From Rhodococcus sp. ARC_M5 (GTDB lineage Bacteria > Actinomycetota > Actinomycetes > Mycobacteriales > Mycobacteriaceae), in contig NZ_JALGQE010000002.1 of assembly GCF_022810405.1 (NCBI RefSeq), positions 186,001 through 250,000 on the forward strand: DNA of 64,000 nt, written 5' to 3'. Position 1 is the first letter of the stretch, and each line of letters starts with the position of its first letter. The translations under genes and the position numbers were made by a program. Below the pieces are notes generated by a model. The model worked only from the letters and a program-made list of their open reading frames with translations. It did no database searches and was not told the DNA's origin. Shown here in pieces: positions 1 to 9,681 of this stretch.

Positions 1-530
1 GTGTTCGCCAAGAGATCCAGCAGGTCCTGCACCTGCTGAGTGTCGAGAACCTCGGTGAGGTCGGCGACTCGCCGGAACACTCCGGTCACCGTTGCGCCCC
101 GCAGGTCTGCCGACACTTCGAGAGTCGAATTGTCGGCGAGTCGATTGCCCGTTCCATCCGACAGCAATTCGATTGCCGTGGAACCGAATACGTTCGAGGA
201 CGAGAACTGGGCCTGCATCGTGTCGGTGAGCTCGCCCGCCTGACTCGGATCGATCTCGAGTTCCAGCCTCTGATGGCCGAAGCCGATCGTCTCGATGTGG
301 TCCACGGTGCCGATCGACAGACCACGGAATTTCACCTCCGACCCGGGGGTCAGCCCGTCCCCGACCGACGCTGCATCGAGCGTCAACTCGAAGGGCGACT
401 CGAAGGCCCCGCGCGCATACGCGGTGAGGCCGCCGGCGAATACGGCCACGACCACGGCAACCGCCAGTCCGCGCACACGGAGCGCGGCGGGACCGGCCGA
501 TCGACCCGTCAGATCGTCGAACACTGCCAT
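1..530 (-). CDS. MCE-family (MlaD-domain) lipid-import protein, C-terminus beyond window
   Basis: First about 176 residues of an Mce protein. A short cytoplasmic start is followed by one N-terminal membrane segment (LAVAVVVAVFAGGLTAYA, about residues 22-39) and an MlaD-type beta domain with the typical GSEVKFRGLSIGTVD turn. Mce proteins form the periplasmic lipid-transfer part of ABC-type importers with YrbE permeases and an Mkl ATPase. The ATG at 530 lies 2 bp after the stop of the second yrbE gene, so the three genes form one leftward operon. Being first after the yrbE pair, it would be the MceA-type subunit. The substrate cannot be read from the sequence, and the gene runs off the left edge. 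Confidence 0.88.
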   Translation of the reverse strand, partial: MAVFDDLTGRSAGPAALRVRGLAVAVVVAVFAGGLTAYARGAFESPFELTLDAASVGDGLTPGSEVKFRGLSIGTVDHIETIGFGHQRLELEIDPSQAGELTDTMQAQFSSSNVFGSTAIELLSDGTGNRLADNSTLEVSADLRGATVTGVFRRVADLTEVLDTQQVQDLLDLLAN

Positions 531-532
531 CT

Positions 533-1405
533 CTACCCCGAAATCCTTATGCCCGAGTCGAATCCCCACAGGACCAACGTCATGATCATGTCCAGTACCA
601 CCACCGCGACGAGGCTGGCTCTGATGGCGCGTCCCGACGCACGGCCGACACCTTCCGGACCGCCCGAGGCGTAGTAACCCTGATAGCCGTGGATCAGGAT
701 GATCGTCACGACGAACACCGCGGCTTTGAGCAGCGAGAAGAGAACGTCGAGCGGCTGCAGGAATGCACTGAAATAGTGGTCGTATGTGCCGGACGACTGT
801 CCGCCGACCACGCGAACCACCACGGCGCACGACAGGTAGCTCAGAATGAGCGTCAGCAGATAGAGCGGCACGATCGTGACGATTCCCGCGATGACCCGGG
901 TGGTCACGACGAACGGCATCGACTGTATCCCTTGAGCTTCGAGTGCATCGATCTCTTCGGAGATACGCATCGCGCCGATCTCGGCCGTCATCCGGCATCC
1001 TGCCTGCGTCGCGAATCCGATGGCCGCGATCATCGGGGCCAGTTCGCGAGTGCTGGCGTATGCCGAGATGAAACCGGTCAACGGCTCCATCCCCACCATG
1101 CCGAGGGAATTGAATCCTTCGATTCCGACGGACGCCCCCACCGCGACACCCAGCACGACGAGGACCGACACCGTCCCGCCACCGACGATCAATTTCCCAC
1201 TGCCCCAGGTGATGTCACTGAGGATGAGCAGCATCTGCCGCCGGTAGGAGCGGACGGTATGTGGTATCGCGGCAAGCACCTTGACGCAGAACGTCAGTTG
1301 ATGACCCAACATTTCGAGTACATCGAACGGTTTGCGTCCGAGATACCTGGCACTGCGGATGAGGTGAGCGGTGCCGTGCACGGTGTAGCGAGAAGGGGTC
1401 GCCAT
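533..1405 (-). CDS. YrbE/MlaE-family ABC permease, second (B) subunit of mce operon
   Basis: 290 residues, the usual YrbE length, with five or six hydrophobic segments. It carries the conserved MlaE stretch around GCRMTAEIGAMRISEEIDALE, with the EIDAL element characteristic of this permease family. It would pair with the upstream YrbE as the membrane channel of an Mce lipid importer, energised by an Mkl-type ATPase that is not in this window. Its start lies 1 bp from the stop of the upstream permease and its stop 2 bp before the mce gene, so the three are almost certainly cotranscribed. Which mce system this is (for example sterol or fatty-acid import) cannot be decided here. Confidence 0.92.
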   Translation of the reverse strand: MATPSRYTVHGTAHLIRSARYLGRKPFDVLEMLGHQLTFCVKVLAAIPHTVRSYRRQMLLILSDITWGSGKLIVGGGTVSVLVVLGVAVGASVGIEGFNSLGMVGMEPLTGFISAYASTRELAPMIAAIGFATQAGCRMTAEIGAMRISEEIDALEAQGIQSMPFVVTTRVIAGIVTIVPLYLLTLILSYLSCAVVVRVVGGQSSGTYDHYFSAFLQPLDVLFSLLKAAVFVVTIILIHGYQGYYASGGPEGVGRASGRAIRASLVAVVVLDMIMTLVLWGFDSGIRISG

Positions 1406-1406
1406 C

Positions 1407-2210
1407 TCAGCCCAACTTCTGTGGCATGAACATCGCGACCACCTGCGTGATCACGACGTTGACGGTGAACGCGGACACGACACCGAGCACCACGGAGGCG
1501 TTGACCGCGTTCGCGACCCCGCGGGGTCCGTGGGCGGCGGACAACCCGCGATGGCAGGCGACGACGATGACAATGACGCCGAATATCTCGGTCTTCACCA
1601 GGGCTACGACGAGGTCCGCCACCGAGGCGAAGGATGCGAACGAGCTGATGTAGCTTCCGGGTGTCCCACTCTGAAAGCCGACGTTGATCGCATAGCCCGC
1701 GGCCAAGCCCATGAAGATGATGAGGATGCACAGGAACGGTGCCACCAGAAGGATCGCTGCCAGCCGCGGCGCGACAAGCCTGCGAACCGGGTCGATTCCC
1801 ATCGTCGACAACGCGTCGATCTCGTCACGGATGGTGCGTGCCCCCAGATCGGCAGCGACCGCCGCGCCTGCGGCACCGCCCAGCAACAGCGCCGCAACGA
1901 TCGGGGCGCCTTGGCGGATCACCCCGAGGCCACCTGCTGCTCCTGCGATGGACGTCGCGCCGATCTGATCGGCGAGACTGCCGACCTGGACGGACACGAT
2001 GACGCCGAACGGAATCGATACCAGTACTGCTGGAACCACCGTGACGGTGACGACGAACCAGGCCTGGTCGATGGTGTCACGCCACGGATGACGCAGCGTG
2101 ACGATATCTCGCGCGAGGTGAACGAAGGCCAGCACGCCCAGCTCCAGAGTTCGACCGAACGTCCTGAATCCACCGGAAACCCCGCCGCTGACGCGTGCGA
2201 GCGTCGACAT
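1407..2210 (-). CDS. YrbE/MlaE-family ABC permease, first (A) subunit of mce operon
   Basis: 267 residues from the ATG at 2210. The frame stays open to 2315, but the family's usual N-terminus fits the MSTLARVSGG start, and the extra 35 residues (Arg/Glu-rich) look like upstream sequence. It has the signature AADLGARTIRDEIDALSTMG and several membrane segments. It is the first visible gene of the leftward yrbE-yrbE-mce operon. No adjacent Mkl ATPase or regulator is seen; upstream lies a divergent M48 protease. The start choice is moderately certain; the family call is firm. Confidence 0.9.
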   Translation of the reverse strand: MSTLARVSGGVSGGFRTFGRTLELGVLAFVHLARDIVTLRHPWRDTIDQAWFVVTVTVVPAVLVSIPFGVIVSVQVGSLADQIGATSIAGAAGGLGVIRQGAPIVAALLLGGAAGAAVAADLGARTIRDEIDALSTMGIDPVRRLVAPRLAAILLVAPFLCILIIFMGLAAGYAINVGFQSGTPGSYISSFASFASVADLVVALVKTEIFGVIVIVVACHRGLSAAHGPRGVANAVNASVVLGVVSAFTVNVVITQVVAMFMPQKLG

Positions 2211-2447
2211 CGGCGACGACAATTCCCCACCCCCCAGCTCGTGTTCGGCGCGACTCCCCTCGCGCAGAAAACGAAAACTACCAGCCGACAAACGACCAAG
2301 TGACGTTTTCATCACTTGGTGGGCTATGACTGATCACAGACTTCCGGTGAGTCGATCAGGGCTCGGCACGGTGATCGGCTTCGAGTTCGGACCGCATGCC
2401 CCGCTTTTACTGATACTTTGGATTTTCATCGACGCTGGGAGAACAGA

Positions 2448-3497
2448 TTGACATCCGCCCCGGATCGCACCCGCATCGAATTCCCCGACATCAGTTCGCG
2501 CACATGGGAACACCCGTCGGATCGAGCCGCGCTGGTCACCCTCCGCACCCTCAAGGGCTTCGACACCGTTCTGCGCACGCTGTCCGGGCTGCTGCGCGAA
2601 CGGCAGCATCGGCTGATGTACCTCGCGACTGCGGTACGCGTCGACGAGCGGCAGTTCAAGGATCTGAACGACCTACGTAGCGACTGCGTGCAGATTCTCG
2701 GTGCCGAGGAAACACCCGAACTCTTCGTGGTTCAGTCGCCGATGGTCAACGCGTTCACCATCGGAATGGACCGCCCGTTCATCGTCCTGACCACCGGAAT
2801 GCTCGACATCATGACCTACGAGGAGCAGCGGTTCGTGGTCGGTCACGAACTCGGTCACGCGTTGTCCGGTCACGCGGTGTACCGCACAGTGCTCATGCAT
2901 CTGATGCGTCTGGCCGGCACCGTCGGCTGGGTGCCGGTGGGCGGCTGGGCCCTGCGCGCGGTCATCGCCGGACTGATGGAATGGCAGCGCAAATCCGAAT
3001 TGTCCGGCGACAGAGCGGGTTTGCTGTGCGGGCAAGATGTGCACACTGCGATCAGCGTGCAACTCAAGTTGGCGGGCGGTGCCCGCATCAGCGAAATCGA
3101 CGTCGACGCGTTCCTCGCTCAGGCCGCCGAGTACGAGGCCAGTGGGGATCTGCGCGACGGCGTACTCAAGCTGCTCAACCTCGAACTCCTCTCGCACCCG
3201 TTCTCGGTGCTACGGGCCGCCGAGTTGAAGAAATGGGTCGACACCGGCGCGTACGCGGCGGTCCTTCGTGGCGACTATCCGCGCCGGTCCACCGACCACG
3301 AGGCCAAGGTCTCGGAGGAGTTCCGTAACGCAGCACGCACGTACAAGAACAACTTCGACACCTCGGAGGACCCGCTGATCAAGACGGTGCGAGACATCGG
3401 AAGCGGCTTCACCGGAGCCGTCGACGCCGTCGGCAACGGAATCGGCGACGTGGCGTCGGACATCAAGGGCAGATTCGATCACTGGCGGAAGTCCTAG
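2448..3497 (+). CDS. M48-family zinc metalloprotease
   Basis: 349 residues from a TTG start at 2448, chosen because GGGAGA lies 5 bp upstream and the resulting N-terminus (LTSAPDRTRIEFPDISSR) fits this actinobacterial family; the frame extends to an unsupported TTG at 2418. The zinc motif HELGH sits at about residues 133-137, and a downstream ELSGDRAG glutamate is the likely third ligand. Unlike HtpX, it lacks clear multi-pass N-terminal membrane helices; one hydrophobic stretch follows the zinc motif (LAGTVGWVPVGGWALRAVIAG), so it may be membrane-associated. The substrate is unknown. A strong hairpin at 3526-3571 ends the transcript. Confidence 0.88.
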   Translation: MTSAPDRTRIEFPDISSRTWEHPSDRAALVTLRTLKGFDTVLRTLSGLLRERQHRLMYLATAVRVDERQFKDLNDLRSDCVQILGAEETPELFVVQSPMVNAFTIGMDRPFIVLTTGMLDIMTYEEQRFVVGHELGHALSGHAVYRTVLMHLMRLAGTVGWVPVGGWALRAVIAGLMEWQRKSELSGDRAGLLCGQDVHTAISVQLKLAGGARISEIDVDAFLAQAAEYEASGDLRDGVLKLLNLELLSHPFSVLRAAELKKWVDTGAYAAVLRGDYPRRSTDHEAKVSEEFRNAARTYKNNFDTSEDPLIKTVRDIGSGFTGAVDAVGNGIGDVASDIKGRFDHWRKS

Positions 3498-3525
3498 CCG
3501 AGCTGAAGTCCCAGCCGACGCACCG

Positions 3526-3571
3526 ACGAGAAACGGCGGCGACCACCGAAGTGGTCGCCGCCGTTTCTCGT
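3526..3571. terminator. Bidirectional terminator hairpin
   Basis: A perfect 21-bp inverted repeat (left arm 3526-3546, right arm 3551-3571) with a CGAA tetraloop. It sits between the convergent stops of the M48 protease (3497) and lpd (3584) and would end transcription from both sides. Confidence 0.88.
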
Positions 3572-3583
3572 TGTAGGCAGGGA

Positions 3584-4999
3584 TCAGAAGTTGATCATGT
3601 GGCCTGCGAGGCCGTGGATCGCTTCCTGCAGTGCCTCCGAGAGCGTCGGGTGCGTGTGGACGTTGCGGGCCAACTCGTTGACGGTCAGGTCCCACTTCTG
3701 GGCCAGTGTCAGCTCGGGCAGCAGCTCCGAGACGTCCGGTCCGATGAGGTGGCCGCCGAGCAGCTCGCCGTGCTCGGTGTCGGCGATGAGCTTGACGAAG
3801 CCGGTGGCGTCGCCCAGTCCGTGTGCCTTGCCGTTGGCGGCGAACGGGAAGTTCGCGACCTTGATGTCGGAGCCACGGGCCTGCGCCTCTTCGCGCGCCT
3901 GGTCCTCGGTGAGGCCGAAGCTCGCGACCTGCGGCTGGCAGAACGTGGCACGCGGCATCATGCGGTAATCGTCGATCGGCAATGTCTCTGCGCCGCCGAT
4001 GGTTTCGGCTGCAACCACGGCCTGAGCCTCGGCCACGTGGGCGAGCTGCAGCTTGGCCGTGACGTCGCCGATGGCGTAGATGTGCGGGACGTTGGTCTGC
4101 ATCGTGTTCGTGATGCCGATGGCACCGCGATCGGTGAGCTCGACACCGGTCCTCTCGAGACCGAAGCCCTCGACGCGGGGCGCGAAACCGACGGACTGCA
4201 TCACCTTGTCGACGGTGAAGGTCTCGCTCTCACCGGACTTGTTGTGCTTGATCTCGACGGTGACCTTGGAGCCGTCGTCGTCGATGCTCTGCACACCTGC
4301 GCCGGTGATGACCTTGACGCCGAGCTTCTTGTACTGCTTCTCGATCTCCTTCGAGACGTCCTTGTCCTCGTTGGGGAGCGCACGATCGAGGTACTCGACG
4401 ATGGTGACGTCGACGCCGTAGTTCTTCAGGACGTAACCGAACTCCATACCGATGGCACCCGCGCCGACGATGAGGATCGAGCCCGGGAGCTCCTTCGTCA
4501 TGATCTGCTCTTCGTAGGTGACGACGTTCTTGCTCAGCTCGGTACCGGGCAGCAGCTTGGTGGTGCTGCCGGTCGAGATGATCGCGTTGTCGAACGTGAT
4601 CGTCTCGGTGCCACCCTTGGTCAGCTCGACCTCGATGGTGTTGGCGTCGGTGAACGTGCCCTTGCCGTCGTACTCGGGGATCTTGTTCTTCTTCATCAAG
4701 AAGTGGATGCCCTTGACGCGACCGTCGGCGACCTTGCGGCTGCGATCGAACGCTGCGCCGAAGTCGAAGGACGCTTCACCCGAAATACCGAACAGCTTCG
4801 CCTCTTTGGTGAAGAGGTGCGCCAGCTCGGCGTTACGGAGAAGGGCCTTGGAGGGGATGCAGCCGACGTTGAGGCACACACCGCCCCAATACTTCTTCTC
4901 GATGATGGCAGTGCTGAGTCCGAGTTGTGCCGCGCGGATAGCAGCGACGTACCCACCGGGACCGGCTCCGAGGACAACGACGTCATAGTGTGAGGTCAC
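3584..4999 (-). CDS. lpd: Dihydrolipoyl dehydrogenase (E3)
   Basis: 471 residues from the GTG at 4999, which has GGGGA upstream and gives the start [16 protein letters not shown]; the open frame extends 16 codons further without family support. It oxidises protein-bound dihydrolipoamide with NAD+ in the pyruvate and 2-oxoglutarate dehydrogenase complexes; in mycobacteria the same enzyme also serves a peroxynitrite reductase system. Visible features are the FAD-binding GAGPGG, the redox disulfide in [13 protein letters not shown] (C42/C47), the NAD-binding GAGAIG region, and the C-terminal interface motif [11 protein letters not shown]. It ends in HMINF like its mycobacterial orthologue. It stands alone, divergent from the S9 peptidase. 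Confidence 0.97.
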   Translation of the reverse strand: MTSHYDVVVLGAGPGGYVAAIRAAQLGLSTAIIEKKYWGGVCLNVGCIPSKALLRNAELAHLFTKEAKLFGISGEASFDFGAAFDRSRKVADGRVKGIHFLMKKNKIPEYDGKGTFTDANTIEVELTKGGTETITFDNAIISTGSTTKLLPGTELSKNVVTYEEQIMTKELPGSILIVGAGAIGMEFGYVLKNYGVDVTIVEYLDRALPNEDKDVSKEIEKQYKKLGVKVITGAGVQSIDDDGSKVTVEIKHNKSGESETFTVDKVMQSVGFAPRVEGFGLERTGVELTDRGAIGITNTMQTNVPHIYAIGDVTAKLQLAHVAEAQAVVAAETIGGAETLPIDDYRMMPRATFCQPQVASFGLTEDQAREEAQARGSDIKVANFPFAANGKAHGLGDATGFVKLIADTEHGELLGGHLIGPDVSELLPELTLAQKWDLTVNELARNVHTHPTLSEALQEAIHGLAGHMINF

Positions 5000-5114
5000 G
5001 AGTCCCCAGCGTAGTCGTGCTGTCCGACGCTGTCTCGACCTGGTCATCGTTACCAGCCGGTAGCCACGCGAGCGCCGACCACCCCGACGGCCCGTGTGCT
5101 GCTAGAACTGTGGA

Positions 5115-7148
5115 ATGGCAATCTCGGACGACCCGTATCTCTGGCTCGAAGACGTCACCGGCGACGCTGCGCTCGCGTGGGTGCGCGAGAGAAACGAGGT
5201 GACGGTCGAGGCGCTCGGTGGCGCGGCCTTCGATGCCACCGAGGCGAGCATCCGAGAGATTCTCGACACCGACGCCCGCATTCCGTACGCCCGTCGCCGC
5301 GGGCAGTTTCTGTACAACTTCTGGCGCGACGCCGAGCACGTCCGAGGCGTGTGGCGTCGAACGACGATGGACGAATACCGGACCGAGAATCCGGCGTGGG
5401 ACGTGCTGCTCGATCTCGATGCGCTGGGCGCGGCCGAGGACGAGAACTGGGTGTGGGGCGGTGCCCAGGTACTGCGCCCCGATCAGCGACTGGCGCTGAT
5501 CACCCTCTCTCGCGGCGGGGCCGACGCGACGGTGGTCCGTGAGTTCGACATCGACTCTCGCGCGTTCCGCGCCCCGGAAGACGGCGGCTTCGCATTGCCC
5601 GAGGCCAAGACCGACATCGGTTGGATCGATGCCGACACCCTCTTCGTCGGAACCGATTTCGGGGACGGGTCTCTGACCGAGTCGGGCTACCCGCGGATCA
5701 CCAAGCGGTGGCGGCGCGGCACTCCCCTCGTCGAGGCCGAGACCGTCTTCGAGGGTGAATCACAGGACATCTCGATCTCCGCCTTTCACGATCGCACCCC
5801 GGGCTTCGAGCGCGATTTCGTTCAGCGTGCCACCGACTTCTACAACTCCGAGACCTACCTGCTCGATGGATCCGATCTGACGCTGATTCGAACGCCGACC
5901 GATGCGTCGACCTCGGTGCACGAGAACTGGTTGCTGGTGCGCACGATGACGCCGTGGACGGTCGGCGAGCAAACCTATCCGGCAGGCGCACTGCTCGCCG
6001 CAGATTTCGACGAGTTCATCTCCGGCACAATCGCTCTCACCGTGCTGTTCGCCCCGGATGCGCACACGTCACTGCATCAGTACGCCTGGACCGAGAATCA
6101 TCTTCTGCTGGTGACGCTGCAGGACGTGCGGACACAGTTGCACGTCCTCACCCCTCGTGCGAAGGAGTGGGACACGACCACCATCGACGGATTGTCGGAC
6201 CTGGCGTCCACCGAGATCATCGGCACCGACGCCGAGGAGAACGGTGACGAATTCTTCCTCTCGTCCTCCGGCTATCTCACGCCGGCGACACTGCTGGTGG
6301 GCACGGTGGGCGGCGAGTTGGAGGTCCTCAAGCAGGCTCCGGCATTCTTCGACGCCGACGGCCTGACGGTGGAGCAGTTCTTCGCACGGTCCGACGACGG
6401 TACCGACATCCCTTACTTCGTGGTCCGACGCACCGATTCCGGCCCCGGACCGACCCTGCTCTACGGCTACGGCGGCTTCGAGATCTCGATGACGCCCGGC
6501 TACAGCGGTGCGACCGGACGGGCGTGGCTCGAACGAGGGGGCACGTACGTCGTCGCGAACATCCGGGGCGGCGGTGAGTACGGGCCGTCCTGGCACACCC
6601 AGGTACTGCGCGCCGGACGCCATCTGGTGCACGAGGATTTCGCCGCTGTCGCGCGCGACCTCGTCACCCGAGGTGTCACCACCACCGAACAGTTGGCCGC
6701 GCAGGGCGGAAGCAACGGCGGCCTGTTGATGGGCATCATGGTGACGAAGTACCCGGAACTGTTCGGCGCGTTGGTATGTCAGGTCCCGCTACTGGACATG
6801 AAGCGATACCACCTGCTGCTCGCAGGCGCGTCCTGGGTGGCCGAGTACGGCAACCCCGACGACCCGGACGAATGGGAGTTCATCGCGCAGTACTCCCCGT
6901 ACCAGAATGTGGTCGCCGCATCCGAGCGTCGGTATCCGCCGATTCTGATCGCCACCTCCACCCGCGACGATCGCGTCCACCCCGGACATGCACGAAAGAT
7001 GGCCGCTCGATTGGCCGAACTCGGTCACGACGTGAGCTACTACGAGAACATCGAAGGCGGGCACGGCGGGGCGTCGGACAATGCGCAGTTGGCGTTCAAG
7101 ACGGCGTTGACCTACGAATTCCTGTGGCGGCACCTCGCTCGCAGCTGA
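5115..7148 (+). CDS. Prolyl oligopeptidase-family serine peptidase (S9)
   Basis: 677 residues, typical of S9A oligopeptidases. The N-terminal part would form the seven-bladed propeller and the C-terminal third is an alpha/beta hydrolase. The catalytic triad is readable: Ser533 in GGSNGG, Asp619 in TRDDRVHP and His650 in EGGHGG. No signal peptide is seen, so it is probably a cytoplasmic enzyme cleaving small peptides after proline or a related residue. It is divergent from lpd across a 115-bp spacer and convergent with the mycolyltransferase, with only 3 bp between the stops. Exact specificity (prolyl, dibasic or other) cannot be set from sequence. Confidence 0.92.
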   Translation: MAISDDPYLWLEDVTGDAALAWVRERNEVTVEALGGAAFDATEASIREILDTDARIPYARRRGQFLYNFWRDAEHVRGVWRRTTMDEYRTENPAWDVLLDLDALGAAEDENWVWGGAQVLRPDQRLALITLSRGGADATVVREFDIDSRAFRAPEDGGFALPEAKTDIGWIDADTLFVGTDFGDGSLTESGYPRITKRWRRGTPLVEAETVFEGESQDISISAFHDRTPGFERDFVQRATDFYNSETYLLDGSDLTLIRTPTDASTSVHENWLLVRTMTPWTVGEQTYPAGALLAADFDEFISGTIALTVLFAPDAHTSLHQYAWTENHLLLVTLQDVRTQLHVLTPRAKEWDTTTIDGLSDLASTEIIGTDAEENGDEFFLSSSGYLTPATLLVGTVGGELEVLKQAPAFFDADGLTVEQFFARSDDGTDIPYFVVRRTDSGPGPTLLYGYGGFEISMTPGYSGATGRAWLERGGTYVVANIRGGGEYGPSWHTQVLRAGRHLVHEDFAAVARDLVTRGVTTTEQLAAQGGSNGGLLMGIMVTKYPELFGALVCQVPLLDMKRYHLLLAGASWVAEYGNPDDPDEWEFIAQYSPYQNVVAASERRYPPILIATSTRDDRVHPGHARKMAARLAELGHDVSYYENIEGGHGGASDNAQLAFKTALTYEFLWRHLARS

Positions 7149-7151
7149 CGG

Positions 7152-8180
7152 TCAGCCGGCGAGGGCGTCCTCGAACATCGGCCAGGACTCGTGCAGGTCG
7201 TCCTGCCAGTAGCCCCACGAGTGGGTGCCGCGCTCACGCAACTCGAAATGGGCCGGAATGTCGAGCCGCTCCAGGGTGGTCTTCAATCGGCGGGTGCAGT
7301 CGCCGGTGGCCACCTCGATCGCGCCGCCCACGACCATCTGGTTGAGCAACACGAAACCCGGTCCGTTGGGATTGGTGCCGTCGAGGGTGTCAGACGCCCC
7401 GGCCAGTCCACTGCCGTTGGAGATGTACAACGCTGTGCCGCGCAACTTTTCGGCGTTGACCACTGCGTCGTTGCGCATCCAGTCGGGATGGTCGTCGGGC
7501 CCCCACATGTTCGTCACGTTCGCGCCGAGGGCCATGGACACGACCGTCTTGACGTACGCCCGTCCCAACTCGTCGGTGGTCGAGGCGCATCCGCTGTAGG
7601 AACCGACGGCTCGGTACAGCCCCTGATGGTGAGCGGCCAGGTTCAGGACCGAGGTCGCGGCCATCGAGATACCTGCAATCGCGTTGCGACCGTTGGTGTC
7701 CAACAGATCGTCGACGAGCGGTGGCAGTTCGGTCGCGAGGAACGTCTCCCACTTGTTGCGCCCGAGCACCGGATCGTCGTGCTGCCAGTCCGTGTAATAC
7801 GAGTACGCCCCGCCCACGGGTGTCACCACATTGACGTTCTTGTCGGCGAAGAACGACACGACGTCGGTCTGGGTGTACCAGTCCATGCCGTCGATTCCTC
7901 CGCCCGCGCCGTTGAGCAGGTACAGCGTGGGGCTCGGAGCCGTCCGATCAGGTGAACGCAGAATCTTCAGCGGAACTGTTCGGTCCATCGCGGCAGAGTG
8001 GACGAATGCTGTCATCGCGGTGTCGTCGGCCACCTCGGTGCGCACCACGTACGACTCCGTCGGACCGGACACCGACTCCGCCGGGGCCGCGGACGCGATC
8101 GGGTGAACTACCGCCGCCATCACAGCGACCACCGACACGACAGCCAACCTCCGTACCGCAGCGGACCGGAATGACCCCAT
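7152..8180 (-). CDS. Secreted Ag85-like mycolyltransferase/esterase
   Basis: 342 residues from the ATG at 8180, chosen because it gives a clean signal peptide (RSAAVRR, then a hydrophobic core, then ASA before APAES); the frame continues to a GTG at 8234. The mature part is an alpha/beta hydrolase with the nucleophile elbow GISMAA (Ser172) and the C-terminal GTHSWGYWQDDL (His320), closely resembling the GTHSWEYW element of antigen 85. Such enzymes move mycolic acid onto trehalose or arabinogalactan, and in Corynebacterium some mycoloylate small envelope proteins. It lies about 1 kb from the tiny-peptide cluster. The acceptor is unknown; a plain esterase is possible. Confidence 0.88.
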   Translation of the reverse strand: MGSFRSAAVRRLAVVSVVAVMAAVVHPIASAAPAESVSGPTESYVVRTEVADDTAMTAFVHSAAMDRTVPLKILRSPDRTAPSPTLYLLNGAGGGIDGMDWYTQTDVVSFFADKNVNVVTPVGGAYSYYTDWQHDDPVLGRNKWETFLATELPPLVDDLLDTNGRNAIAGISMAATSVLNLAAHHQGLYRAVGSYSGCASTTDELGRAYVKTVVSMALGANVTNMWGPDDHPDWMRNDAVVNAEKLRGTALYISNGSGLAGASDTLDGTNPNGPGFVLLNQMVVGGAIEVATGDCTRRLKTTLERLDIPAHFELRERGTHSWGYWQDDLHESWPMFEDALAG

Positions 8181-8344
8181 ACCACCCCCGCGTCGACCCA
8201 CTGCGCCCCCCAGGCCGTCCATAGTCGTGCTCACTATCGTCGTAGAACAATTGCTGGTTCAAAGACTTTCTACACCAAAACGAACCGAAAGTAGGTAGAA
8301 ATGACAGATAGCGAGTGAAACGACCAAAAGTTAATTCGCGCGAA

Positions 8345-9178
8345 CTACTTGTGCACCCACTCGGCGACGAGGTCGGCGACCGCCGTGGGGTTTCGGATCC
8401 ACCCGTTGTGTCCGAGCGGCTCGTCGATGTGCACCGAGGTGACATCGGCACGGGCAAGCTTGCGCACGAGGTTGTCCATCGAGCCACGGGGTGCCAGGTC
8501 GTCGCCCTCGATGGTCACCGCCAGCACCGGAAGTGTCAGACGGCCCATCCGTTCCTCGTAATCCATGTCGGCCCCCGCCGGCTCGATCGAACCGGTCCGC
8601 GCGAACCGCGACCAATCGTCGATCAGAACCCTCGACTGCCTACCGAAGCCGCCGATGCCGATTCGATCCCCCGGCCAGAATCCCGCGATGCTGCTGGTGA
8701 TCGCCATCGCCGCTGCGCCCACATAGAGCGGTACGCCACGCGTGGTGCCGAATCCGCGGTGATACGGAGACCCCGACGCCACCAGGATCAACCCGCCGAG
8801 CCTGCCCCTGATGCGAGCGGCGTACATCGAGCCGAGTTGGCCGCCCATGCTGTGTCCGAGCAGATACGGCGTCGCCGCCGGGAACTGTTCTCGAACCACC
8901 TCGAAGATCGCCGGAAAGTCGACCGACACCAGTTCCTGATACCCGTACCGACTGGCAGAACTCGGCTTCGGCACGCTGTCGCCCTGGCCGCGGAGGTCGC
9001 CGATCGCAGCCTGGAAACCGCGCGCGACGAGCGCCTCGGCGAACAGTCGGTAGTAGCCACCGGGAATGCCGAGGCCGGGAAGAACGACGATGACGGGTGC
9101 GTCGTCGCGGCCCTCACCGGGGAACAGTGTCACCGGCACCGTCGAACCGTCGGGCATCTGGATGGGAACGGTCTGCAT
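8345..9178 (-). CDS. Alpha/beta hydrolase
   Basis: 277 residues. It shows the nucleophile elbow GHSMGG (Ser near residue 116), an oxyanion-loop stretch LPGLGIPGGYY, and a late GHNGW histidine that can complete the triad. No signal peptide or membrane segment, so cytoplasmic. It has the general look of serine esterases or lipases of the 'serine aminopeptidase S33' type. It reads leftwards between the mycolyltransferase and the tiny-peptide cluster, with 165 bp separating it from the former. No specific substrate can be assigned. Confidence 0.88.
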   Translation of the reverse strand: MQTVPIQMPDGSTVPVTLFPGEGRDDAPVIVVLPGLGIPGGYYRLFAEALVARGFQAAIGDLRGQGDSVPKPSSASRYGYQELVSVDFPAIFEVVREQFPAATPYLLGHSMGGQLGSMYAARIRGRLGGLILVASGSPYHRGFGTTRGVPLYVGAAAMAITSSIAGFWPGDRIGIGGFGRQSRVLIDDWSRFARTGSIEPAGADMDYEERMGRLTLPVLAVTIEGDDLAPRGSMDNLVRKLARADVTSVHIDEPLGHNGWIRNPTAVADLVAEWVHK

Positions 9179-9226
9179 CGGGCAACCCTATGACGGGTGC
9201 GACCGTGCCTTTTCCAGGGCTCTACC

Positions 9227-9313
9227 TCACAGGATGATCGGGTGGAAGCTGCCGGTCGAGAAACTGAACCAGAGCAGTTGACCGTTGATGAACGCGACTA
9301 CGGACTCGAGCAT
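9227..9313 (-). CDS. Tiny hydrophobic peptide (28 aa), porin-peptide-like candidate 1
   Basis: A 28-codon frame starting MLESVVAFINGQLLWFSF and ending in PIIL. The start has GGAGG four bases upstream, which is the main reason to call it. There is no signal sequence or charged stretch beyond one Glu; it is mostly hydrophobic and aromatic. It lies 170 bp downstream of the 31-aa frame, beyond a terminator, and just before the hydrolase gene. It shares size, strand and neighbourhood with four other tiny frames. It is the weakest of the five and could be a leader for the hydrolase gene, which starts 48 bp beyond its stop. Confidence 0.42.
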   Translation of the reverse strand: MLESVVAFINGQLLWFSFSTGSFHPIIL

Positions 9314-9440
9314 GCTGCCTCCATGCGATCCCGTCGATGCCGGGCGCATCGGCGATGAGGCTCAGGTCTACCCGATCGCAGGCGGATCATCCATCGGTAG
9401 AGGACTTTCAGGTCGAACGAATGACACTTCGAACGACGAA

Positions 9441-9471
9441 AGCCGGGCCCGACGGTGCGTCGGGCCCGGCT
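9441..9471. terminator. Terminator after the 31-aa peptide gene
   Basis: A 12-bp perfect GC-rich inverted repeat (9441-9452 with 9460-9471) with a 7-nt loop, 12 bp beyond the stop of the 31-aa peptide frame. Its presence supports that tiny frame being a true transcription unit. Confidence 0.75.
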
Positions 9472-9483
9472 TCAGGTCGTGGG

Positions 9484-9579
9484 TCAGACCGGCGAACCGG
9501 GGATCTCGATGGTGCCCGAGCCGCTGCCTTCCGAGCTACCGAGAGCGAGCAACTGCAACAAGATGGCAAGCAATTCCAT
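9484..9579 (-). CDS. Tiny hydrophobic peptide (31 aa), porin-peptide-like candidate 2
   Basis: 31 codons: a Leu-rich amphipathic helix (MELLAILLQLLALG) followed by a Ser/Gly tail (SSEGSGSG) and a short end. A textbook AAGGAG lies 6 bp before the ATG, and a strong terminator follows the stop by 12 bp. There is no signal peptide. Small size, acidic character and lack of a Sec signal recall the corynebacterial mycomembrane channel peptides PorA and PorH, but no residue-level match is claimed. It is about 100 bp downstream of the similar 26-aa frame (shared ILLQL core), so the two look like duplicates. An antisense frame of similar length on the plus strand has no such support. Confidence 0.6.
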   Translation of the reverse strand: MELLAILLQLLALGSSEGSGSGTIEIPGSPV

Positions 9580-9681
9580 GAAAACTCCTTGACGAGAGGG
9601 GTATTCGCCGACACCCGTACTCACCGAGGATCGGGAGTGACAGGGTGGGCACCGGCCGATCTACAAAAGAGGAGGAGCGGC

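Noticed and set aside
3551..4993. 480-codon plus-strand open frame
   Set aside because: Antisense shadow of lpd, whose protein matches dihydrolipoyl dehydrogenase throughout; the shadow is Asp/Leu/Val-rich with no family features.
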